Assembly: GCA_011322715.1 (NCBI GenBank)
Contig: DRLX01000047.1
Coordinates: 1-16,128 of the forward strand
Direction of reading: 5' to 3'
Length of the DNA: 16,128 nucleotides
Source: Desulfobulbaceae bacterium
GTDB taxonomy: Bacteria; Desulfobacterota; Desulfobulbia; Desulfobulbales; Desulfobulbaceae
Part shown: positions 6,906-12,473 of the stretch, piece after piece
Layout: each line of letters begins with the position of its first letter
Numbering within the stretch: position 1 is the stretch's first letter
Program-made: the position numbers and the translations under genes
Notes under the pieces: generated by a model
Told to the model about the DNA's origin: nothing
Database searches by the model: none
The model's input: the letters and a program-made list of their open reading frames with translations, nothing else

Positions 6906-7118
6906 TTATGACGCACTGTCTGGGGAAAATATAATTTTTTCTCCCCTATTTTGATCTTCCACGCGCACTTCCACGCAAAGACCTTTAGTTGGAGCCGTAT
7001 CTCCCGCCGGCAGAAGTACTGTGCCGGAAATTTCAGCCGCCGCAGACCAGGATGGGCTGAACAACAGGCAGCCAAAGATGAATGGGATAAACAGTCGTCC
7101 CCAAAAAATGTGCTTCAT
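6906..7118 (-). CDS. Small exported protein (70 aa), possible truncated Ig-like domain
   Basis: The protein starts with a clear signal peptide: MKHIFWGR, a hydrophobic core, then SPSWSAAAEIS. The mature part reads ISGTVLLPAGDTAPTKGL followed by VEVRVEDQN, the opening strands of carboxypeptidase-regulatory or CNA-B-like beta-sandwich modules seen in larger surface proteins. Only about 45 residues follow the signal, too few for such a domain, so it may be a remnant of a longer gene or a free-standing peptide. The ATG at 7118 is preceded by GGAGGAGG (7125-7132). A small hairpin (6890-6902) and 42 bp separate it from the RCC1 gene. It is the first gene after the sigma-54 promoter, with a leader of about 57 nt. 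The coding call is good and the domain reading is tentative. Confidence 0.7.
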   Translation of the reverse strand: MKHIFWGRLFIPFIFGCLLFSPSWSAAAEISGTVLLPAGDTAPTKGLCVEVRVEDQNRGEKIIFSPDSAS

Positions 7119-7185
7119 GGCAATCCTCCTCCAAGTTCTATTATCTGATTTTTCCAGGCCGACACGTTGGCCCGGATATTCCTTA

Positions 7186-7201
7186 AGCAAAGGATGTGCC
7201 T
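7186..7201 (-). promoter_or_regulatory. Sigma-54 (RpoN) promoter
   Basis: The minus strand reads CAGGCACATCCTTTGCTT. The invariant GG (complement of 7199-7200) and GC (complement of 7187-7188) are separated by exactly 10 bases. The flanks GGCAC and TTGCT agree with the -24/-12 consensus TGGCACG-N4-TTGCW, the main deviations being A for T before GG and A for G after GGCAC. Transcription would begin near 7175, 57 nt before the ATG of the 70-aa exported protein. The NtrC-like boxes lie at the expected enhancer distance upstream. Confidence 0.7.
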
Positions 7202-7273
7202 GATATGGTTGAAAAAATATAACGATAATCTGGGGAGTTGAGATCTTCTTTATGGAACTTCCGGAACAGCAGT

Positions 7274-7320
7274 GCACCAAATAGGTGCATATGAACCACC
7301 AATTTGGTGCATATGCACCA
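7274..7320 (-). promoter_or_regulatory. Tandem NtrC-like enhancer-binding boxes
   Basis: TGCACCAAATAGGTGCA (7274-7290) fits the NtrC-type dyad TGCACC-N5-GGTGCA. A second box at 7295-7311 has the right half GGTGCA intact and a weaker left half (ACCACC). Centres are 21 bp apart, two helical turns, so both face the same side of the DNA. A third dyad, GGTGCATATGCACC (7306-7319), overlaps box two. The centres lie about 107 and 128 bp upstream of the predicted start at 7175, a normal position for a sigma-54 activator. The bound protein could be NtrC or another enhancer-binding protein with similar half-sites. Confidence 0.6.
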
Positions 7321-7348
7321 GCAGGAGGACCGGGGAAAGTGGAAATTT

Positions 7349-7414
7349 CGCATCAACCGATGCGGAAAATGAACGAAAATGGTTCCGCCCCAAGGCTTTT
7401 CAGCCAGGGGGCGG
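7349..7414 (-). terminator. Hairpin pair ending the 1,299-aa protein transcript
   Basis: CCGCCCC (7385-7391) pairs with GGGGCGG (7408-7414), and an inner GGCT-TTTC-AGCC stem (7394-7405) extends it. The structure begins about 29 bp after the stop codon. On the minus strand it is followed by AACCATTTTCGTTCATTTTCC. A second stem, CGCATC/GATGCG (7349-7364), follows. T-richness is moderate, so intrinsic termination is plausible but not certain. Confidence 0.4.
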
Positions 7415-7442
7415 ATGGGGAGAGGAGGATTGCCGTTCGGGG

Positions 7443-10400
7443 TCAGCGGACCATCGGTAGGGAGGGTTTGATGGAAAGCGCAGGTTTTTTTGTCGGTGTC
7501 TTCTGCTCCGGCGCCGGGGTGTGTTGCTGCAGAGAGGGCATGTTGTTCATCAGGGTGTCCACGTTAAAGGTTGTCCAGCCGCTCCAGCGGGCATTGCTTC
7601 CGGCCCGGACCCGTAACCGGTAGCTGCCGGTTAGCTGCAGAGATATGGTGGCGGTTGTTATGGCGCGGCTCTTGGTGAAACTCATCCGGGGGTGGATGGC
7701 GCTGAAACGATGGCCTGTCTTCCGCTGCAGCTCAACCTGGATCTTTTGCTTGCCCGCGTAGCTGATCTGCGCCTGCACCTGGACACTCTTTCCGGTAAGG
7801 AGAAATTTCTGCCCGTTGCGTGGTTGCTCGATTTTCGGCGGCGCAATATGTATCTTCCGGGCTGTAGCGGCAGGTGAAGACGATGCCCTGGTGATGGGAT
7901 GTTCCTTTCCCTTTCCTGCTGTGCCGTGAATCCGCACTTGGTGGCGGCGGACCTTGCCCGGCGGTTCCGGCTGGGGATTGATCATCCGGGAGCCGGTGGC
8001 GGGGGCCATATGTATTTGGTGTGCCAGGGCGGCAGCCTTGGCCGGATTGTCCATCACTGTCAAAGAGCTCCACCCGGTCCAGGGGGCCTTGTGATTTGCC
8101 CGGAACCTGAGTTGGTATTGGCCCGGCTGTTTCAGGACAAGGCGCAAACTGGTCATCCCGTTAGTTCGCTTAAAAGAATGTTTCGGATGCTTGATTGCTT
8201 GATAGGGAGTACCCGGTGCCGGTCGATAACGCAGCTCAAAGGGGACCCTGCTGAACGGGGTATTTTTAATCGCTATCTGTATAGGTGCCCCTGGCCTGAA
8301 GTTGCGGGGATGGGGCATGATGACAAGGTTTTTTGAAATAGTGCGCAACTGTTTGCCCGGTGGTTCCGGCTGCGGGTTAATACTCTTTTGCGCCATTTTA
8401 CCGGCAGATCCAGACTTGTTGACTTGAGCCGCTGAAACGGTCTTTACGGGAATAAACGATTTTTGCGGGATTTGCACCGGGGTCTTGAGCTTTGGCAGCA
8501 TCTTGACATAGAGCCAGGGACTGTATTCTTCCGGGTGGAGAAATCCTTTTTCATCCTTATGGGCAAAGGCAACACGGACCCGGTATTCGGTTGCGCCTTC
8601 TTCGATATTGGCAAGAGAATTTAACTTGTGATCGTTGATCATAAGCCGGGTTTCGACCATGCCGCCGGTTGTAGACTGTCCGGCGGTTCCCGTGTACAAC
8701 AATGTGAATGTATTCTTTCTATCCTTAAACTGCACCTCATCCGTCATCGGTTTTGTGGTGCCGTGGGTGTCGATTTTCAGCACAACCTCCTTCCCCTTCT
8801 GAAAGACGGCATGGTTGGCCGGCGCCAGAATATGCGGGGCCCTGCTGCTCGTTATTCCTTTGGGCATCCCCAGTTTGACTGATTTTGCGGCTGTGTTGTT
8901 CAGGATATCTACCTTAAAGGCCCGCCATGCGCTGCTAAAGGCCGGCTTGCCTGTTGTTGTTGCCTGTGCTCTCCAGAATCCGGGTTTGTCGATCCGGTAG
9001 GTTACCGTGGTGGTGCCCTCCTTGGTGGAAGTGGCCACCGGCTTGAGACTGTTGTCCTGGTAATGGAGGATTGCCATCTTGTCCTTAGAAAAGGGGCAGT
9101 ATTGCAACCGGGTAAAAATTTCTTCTTCTTTGCCATGTAAAATTTTCATTTTCACCGTGGCCGGGGTCATAAAAGTCTGACCTTCGTCGGGTGTGGTAAA
9201 TATGGGCGTGTCCAGAGAGAAAGTACCTGATTTTTTATCTTCCTTTTGGGCCGGTATACCCAGAGTCGGAATCGTGAAGATCACCTCGGCTTTGTGGTCC
9301 TTGTCCAGCATGGCAACCAGTTTGACCCGGCCATCACTTCCCTGCATCCAGGGCGTGAACTGGGCTGCGTCCTGCACGGTCTTATAGATCTCGCCCGGCT
9401 GCACAGCAATGTTCAGATTAACATCAAGGGTGTTGCCCGCCCATTGCCCGCTCACCGCCTCCCAGGACAGTAAGAGCCGCGCATCCTTTGTGATGTTTTT
9501 CGGCAGAGAGATTTTCACCGGGATCTTCCCCTCATAGGTCTTGTCCTTTTTGGGGGAAAGGATGGCAAACCCTGCATGCATGTGGGGAATGGCCTTGCCG
9601 CCGATATGGAAATGGCGCCAGCCGCTCCACTCACCCCGCTCCTTGCCGTCATAAACCATTTTGGCTCTACAGCGGAAATCACCGGTAATAAACTGTTTCC
9701 CATCGCCAAAGGAGTGCCAGTTTTCGAGCATACTCTCCTGTCCATCATTTTTGATCAAAAAATCATCAATGGGCCTGTACGGTGTCTGAGCGGCAAGACG
9801 GCTGTGTTCGCATTGGATCTTCGCATCAAAACCGGTCCCGAACATGGGTTGGGAGACAAGAATTTTGAACGAAACGGCTGCATCTTTTTCAATCTTTTCG
9901 TTTTCCCCTGGGGAACTGATCACCGGCGCCTGTTTGGGCGAGATATGACTGATCACCTCAAAGGGAATCTTTTTGCTTTTCTCCATTTTGGTCAGACTGG
10001 TCATCATGGCGGTGAAAAAGGTGTATTTGCCCGGCGCCAGATGTTTGACTGTCTGCACGGCGCCATTATATGTATTACCCGTGTATTTGGAGGTCAGGGG
10101 CATGGCAATGATGTTGCCGTTGATATCAGATACCCTGCTACCGTAATCTGGTTTGATATGAAAAAATACTGTTTGCTCGCCGTTTCTCTTGATATCCCGG
10201 GCTGATTCTACATCCAGAACTATGTCGGCATCGGAAGAAAAGGTAATCTTTGTCCCTTCCGGGGCCGCTTTCTTGCCGCCCTCGAAGATGGCGGGGCGCA
10301 TGGAGCCGGCCAGGGCCTCCCAGACCATCGGGGTACGCACCCCGCCCCTGATGGCATGGGAAAAGTGGTAGACCAGGTTATATTTCCTCTGCACCAGGTC

Positions 10401-11342
10401 CCTGTAGAGAGAGTCATTGAAGGAAGCCGGGATGTTGGTCAGGCTACAATTATTGGAGGGATCAAGAAAGGGGTCCATGATGTTTGCGCATTTATACTGG
10501 AGATCGATATGGTGGCCACCTCCGCGTATGGAAACATCAACCCGCTGGCCGTCTATATATTTGGTGGCCAGGGCCTCGAGTTTTTCAACCTCGCGACAGG
10601 GATGTCGTTCGTTGGTGGCCACATCATCCGGCAGCTCGTAGCATCCCTGATGGGCGGTAAAGGTAAAATGATATTCCCGTCGGTCGGAAGAAAATTTATG
10701 CCGGCTCAATGCCGCATCCTGAATCAGGGCGACTGACTGGTTATGGGAATCGAAAAGGTCTTTCGGCTGCTGGTTCCCCCCATTCGTGTTTCCGGAGGCC
10801 GCGGGAGCGGTAACAGCCTGGAGCATCGAGTCGGATGCCAGGCCAACACTCAGGGGATCGAGAAAATGGGCCGCCTCTTCAACGGCCCCGCGCCACTGGC
10901 TGGGATGCGGATAGGATCGTGAGAGTCTGGTGCAACGGTTTTGGGTGAGTGGATGGGTAAAAGGGTTGGCCTGGCACGAATACCGGCTCTCGATGGAGGG
11001 TGTTGAGCTGGAATTTTCGTTCACCTGGAACCATATTTTCTCATGAACCCTGTTCCCTTTCACCCAAGTCTTGACCCGATAACCGCCAAATTCATCAGAA
11101 GTATCATGGGCAAGAGAATAACCAAGTTTCGTGTTGAAATGAACATGGCAGGTTAAATCGCCGGTAAAGGCATAGAGCACGGAGCCATCACTTTCCGTCC
11201 TGAAGGTTAGATCGTGATGGGGGTTTTGTGAACAGACATGATAGGAATCCCCTGCATGGGTTGTCCGGCTCGAACCGAGAACAAAAAACAGGACAAGGGC
11301 AATCCAGACTATGCGGTTAACAGGACGGTTCAACAGGTTCAT
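7443..11342 (-). CDS. Large exported multi-domain protein with Ig/FN3-like modules and NPQPEPPGK motifs
   Basis: A 1,299-aa protein. Residues 1-30 are a signal peptide (core VWIALVLFFVLGSS, likely cleaved near THAG). Residues about 31-330 form an N-terminal region with eight cysteines (near 37, 65, 123, 137, 234, 249, 285, 299), suggesting disulfides in an oxidising compartment. After that come about six beta-sandwich modules starting near 470, 590, 710, 836, 1005 and 1166. Most open with an [IF]xxPxxGxxF-like strand, and several close with a WSGW-type strand (GEWSGWRHF, APWTGWSSL, ARWSGWTTF). Two identical NPQPEPPGK motifs (about 989-997 and 1122-1130) precede the last two modules. The tail is Pro/Lys-rich. 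No enzyme motif, C-terminal anchor or sorting domain is seen. The ATG at 11342 has GGAG at 7 nt; a longer frame from 11438 would bury the signal peptide. Likely a periplasmic or surface structural or adhesive protein; family not recognised. Confidence 0.75.
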   Translation of the reverse strand: MNLLNRPVNRIVWIALVLFFVLGSSRTTHAGDSYHVCSQNPHHDLTFRTESDGSVLYAFTGDLTCHVHFNTKLGYSLAHDTSDEFGGYRVKTWVKGNRVHEKIWFQVNENSSSTPSIESRYSCQANPFTHPLTQNRCTRLSRSYPHPSQWRGAVEEAAHFLDPLSVGLASDSMLQAVTAPAASGNTNGGNQQPKDLFDSHNQSVALIQDAALSRHKFSSDRREYHFTFTAHQGCYELPDDVATNERHPCREVEKLEALATKYIDGQRVDVSIRGGGHHIDLQYKCANIMDPFLDPSNNCSLTNIPASFNDSLYRDLVQRKYNLVYHFSHAIRGGVRTPMVWEALAGSMRPAIFEGGKKAAPEGTKITFSSDADIVLDVESARDIKRNGEQTVFFHIKPDYGSRVSDINGNIIAMPLTSKYTGNTYNGAVQTVKHLAPGKYTFFTAMMTSLTKMEKSKKIPFEVISHISPKQAPVISSPGENEKIEKDAAVSFKILVSQPMFGTGFDAKIQCEHSRLAAQTPYRPIDDFLIKNDGQESMLENWHSFGDGKQFITGDFRCRAKMVYDGKERGEWSGWRHFHIGGKAIPHMHAGFAILSPKKDKTYEGKIPVKISLPKNITKDARLLLSWEAVSGQWAGNTLDVNLNIAVQPGEIYKTVQDAAQFTPWMQGSDGRVKLVAMLDKDHKAEVIFTIPTLGIPAQKEDKKSGTFSLDTPIFTTPDEGQTFMTPATVKMKILHGKEEEIFTRLQYCPFSKDKMAILHYQDNSLKPVATSTKEGTTTVTYRIDKPGFWRAQATTTGKPAFSSAWRAFKVDILNNTAAKSVKLGMPKGITSSRAPHILAPANHAVFQKGKEVVLKIDTHGTTKPMTDEVQFKDRKNTFTLLYTGTAGQSTTGGMVETRLMINDHKLNSLANIEEGATEYRVRVAFAHKDEKGFLHPEEYSPWLYVKMLPKLKTPVQIPQKSFIPVKTVSAAQVNKSGSAGKMAQKSINPQPEPPGKQLRTISKNLVIMPHPRNFRPGAPIQIAIKNTPFSRVPFELRYRPAPGTPYQAIKHPKHSFKRTNGMTSLRLVLKQPGQYQLRFRANHKAPWTGWSSLTVMDNPAKAAALAHQIHMAPATGSRMINPQPEPPGKVRRHQVRIHGTAGKGKEHPITRASSSPAATARKIHIAPPKIEQPRNGQKFLLTGKSVQVQAQISYAGKQKIQVELQRKTGHRFSAIHPRMSFTKSRAITTATISLQLTGSYRLRVRAGSNARWSGWTTFNVDTLMNNMPSLQQHTPAPEQKTPTKKPALSIKPSLPMVR

Positions 11343-11655
11343 AACAGTGCTCCAAGGGTTGCTATTGACGAAAATGGCCGTACAGGTTTTCGGTTCTTCT
11401 ATTGTCCATATGTTCTCTGGTCGGCAAAAAAGGTTCATTATTTTTTCTGATTACCATCAATCCTCAGAAACGAGGGATACCATCGCTTGGTAAGGTTAAG
11501 GATAGAGAACCTTTCCGTGCAACAGGTGAATTTTATGTCAAATCCCGTAGCGGATACCGAGCGATGGTATCCCTGATACTACTTTGCTGAGCTTTGGTGG
11601 TAATCAAGTTATTTTTTTTAAAAAATATGGCCAAGAAGAGAAAAAGATAGCCCTG
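11343..11655. other. 313-bp intergenic region occupied mainly by a palindromic element
   Basis: No gene was found. About half is the 162-bp inverted-repeat element (11447-11608). On the DUF3558-like gene side lies an AT-rich tract (T8 then A6, near 11611-11625). The promoter of the 1,299-aa protein gene should lie within 11343-11446, but no confident -35/-10 or -24/-12 pair was found. Confidence 0.55.
11447..11608. repeat. 162-bp inverted-repeat (MITE-like) element, copy 2
   Basis: The outer ends are CTGATTACCATCAA (11447-11460) and, read on the other strand, CTTGATTACCACCAA (ending at 11608). An inner pair is nearly perfect: GGGATACCATCGCTTGGTA (11474-11492) against the complement of 11555-11573, with one mismatch. 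Related sequences occur at 966-1033 and 12411-12436. The architecture resembles a miniature inverted-repeat element or a REP/BIME-like palindrome. The sequence has no coding capacity for a transposase. It sits downstream of the DUF3558-like gene and upstream of the large Ig protein gene. Confidence 0.7.
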
Positions 11656-12165
11656 TCACGGCAGCTTTGTTGCCATCTCTGCTGCCAGTTGTTTGAGGCC
11701 GGTAAAGGCGGGGCTGCCTGCCTGGACCTTCAGGCGGACTGGAGCGAGATTGACAAAGGATCTTTTTGTTATCACGTGCAGCTCAGCCACGCTGCCGCCG
11801 GTGATGCCAAGCTTTGGATCCGGTTTGGTCACTGCCACGGCGGCGCTGTCACCAAGGCCGGACACGGGCTTATAGCTGTAGCCGTCGCCCATCCCTGCCA
11901 GAGCCTTGAGTGCATCCCTGTGGTCGGCCCGGCCCGCCGAGATGATCAGGGCGGAAAATCCTTTGTCGTTGAGATAGTTGCAGGTGGTGTTGGGGCCGAT
12001 GGTCTGTTTTTCCATGGCTTTGATGGCGGGAAAGGCGGCCATCATCTTTTCTTTTTCGATCAGGGCGCAGGGATCGATATGGTCCGGGTTGGATGCGCTC
12101 CAGGCCGGTTGCGTTATACAAAATGAGAGAAGAAGGGTCGCCATACAAAGGAAAACAGATTTCAT
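11656..12165 (-). CDS. Small exported DUF3558-like protein
   Basis: A 169-aa protein with a signal peptide (MKSVFLCMATLLLSFC, cleavage likely after PAWSA at about 24). The mature part has DPCALI (Cys33), TTCNYLND (Cys62) and PVSGLGDSAAVAV (about 100-112), followed by beta-strand-rich sequence to the C-terminus. That order (DPCxLL, CxY, GLGDxA) resembles the DUF3558 type of small secreted sandwich proteins, best known from actinobacteria as lipoproteins. Here no lipobox is seen. The two cysteines probably form a disulfide. The ATG at 12165 has GGAGG (12171-12175) at 5 nt; the frame also extends four codons to a TTG inside the ribosome site, which is rejected. It lies 308 bp after the protease gene, so it probably has its own promoter. 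The family assignment is by motif memory and is tentative. Confidence 0.75.
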   Translation of the reverse strand: MKSVFLCMATLLLSFCITQPAWSASNPDHIDPCALIEKEKMMAAFPAIKAMEKQTIGPNTTCNYLNDKGFSALIISAGRADHRDALKALAGMGDGYSYKPVSGLGDSAAVAVTKPDPKLGITGGSVAELHVITKRSFVNLAPVRLKVQAGSPAFTGLKQLAAEMATKLP

Positions 12166-12299
12166 AACATCCTCCAATCAGTGCCTTGTTTCTGGATTCC
12201 TGTCATAAAAAAACAAGAAAATTTTTTGGCTTAAAAAGTTATTATATCAGCACGTTATCTAATTATCCTGCATGTGCATCATAAATGTTATACATGTTT

Positions 12300-12379
12300 G
12301 TAGGGGCGAATTTATTCGCCTTGGAAAGGCGTCATTTTATCTGGAATGCTTTTCCCAAGGCGACTGAAGTCGCCTCTAC
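12300..12379. repeat. 80-bp GTAG...CTAC inverted-repeat element
   Basis: The left arm starts GTAGGGGCGAATTTATTCGC and the right arm, read from the other strand, starts GTAGAGGCGACTTCAGTCGC. Both continue with CCTTGG-(G)AAA. The arms match over about 35 bp, and each arm itself contains a 7-bp hairpin (GGCGAAT/ATTCGCC and GGCGACT/AGTCGCC). This layout, a long palindrome built from two smaller ones, is typical of dispersed non-autonomous intergenic elements. It lies between the protease gene end and the DUF3558-like gene start. Confidence 0.65.
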
Positions 12380-12410
12380 GGATTTGGGTTGCGGGAAAAA
12401 TCGCCTTGGC

Positions 12411-12436
12411 GATTACCGAGCGATGGTATCCCTGAT
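12411..12436. repeat. Fragment of the palindromic element, copy 3
   Basis: Bases 12414-12436 are identical over 23 bp to 11555-11577, the inner right arm of the 162-bp element, in the same orientation. The matching arm is absent nearby, so this is a half or decayed copy. It abuts a hairpin (12399-12414) 37 bp after the protease stop codon. Confidence 0.65.
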
Positions 12437-12473
12437 TTCATTCAAGCCGGGTCATGGTGTTGATCTAAACAAA

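Larger units (their letters stand above)
7119..7442. other. Regulatory intergenic region (324 bp) between the Ig protein and the RCC1 operon
   Basis: No gene was found here. Reading along the minus strand it holds the probable terminator region of the 1,299-aa protein gene (7349-7414), a cluster of NtrC-like dyads (7274-7320), a sigma-54 promoter (7186-7201) and the leader of the 70-aa protein. Short open frames on the plus strand at 7272-7623 lack ribosome sites and overlap the dyads. Confidence 0.7.
12166..12473. other. 308-bp intergenic region packed with palindromes
   Basis: No gene was found. The protease-side half contains a 23-bp fragment of the dispersed palindromic family (12414-12436), a 7-bp AATCGCC/GGCGATT hairpin (12399-12414) and the 80-bp GTAG...CTAC element (12300-12379). 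The remainder (12180-12299) is AT-rich and is where a promoter for the DUF3558-like gene should be, but no confident promoter was identified. The hairpins may terminate the protease transcript. Confidence 0.55.

Noticed and set aside
6860..7075. Second minus-strand frame considered as a frameshifted continuation of the 70-aa exported protein
   Set aside because: The translation is unlike any sandwich domain and does not resume the expected strands, so a simple frameshift is not supported.
9576..10205. A 209-codon plus-strand open frame within the large exported protein gene
   Set aside because: Antisense shadow with no ribosome site or recognisable domain; the minus-strand frame is continuous with Ig-like modules here.
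11343..11438. Upstream start of the 1,299-aa protein gene
   Set aside because: It would place 32 polar residues before the signal peptide. The ATG at 11342 has GGAG at 7 nt.
11584..12126. A 180-codon plus-strand open frame opposite the DUF3558-like gene
   Set aside because: The minus strand has a signal peptide, a strong ribosome site and family-like motifs; the plus frame has none.
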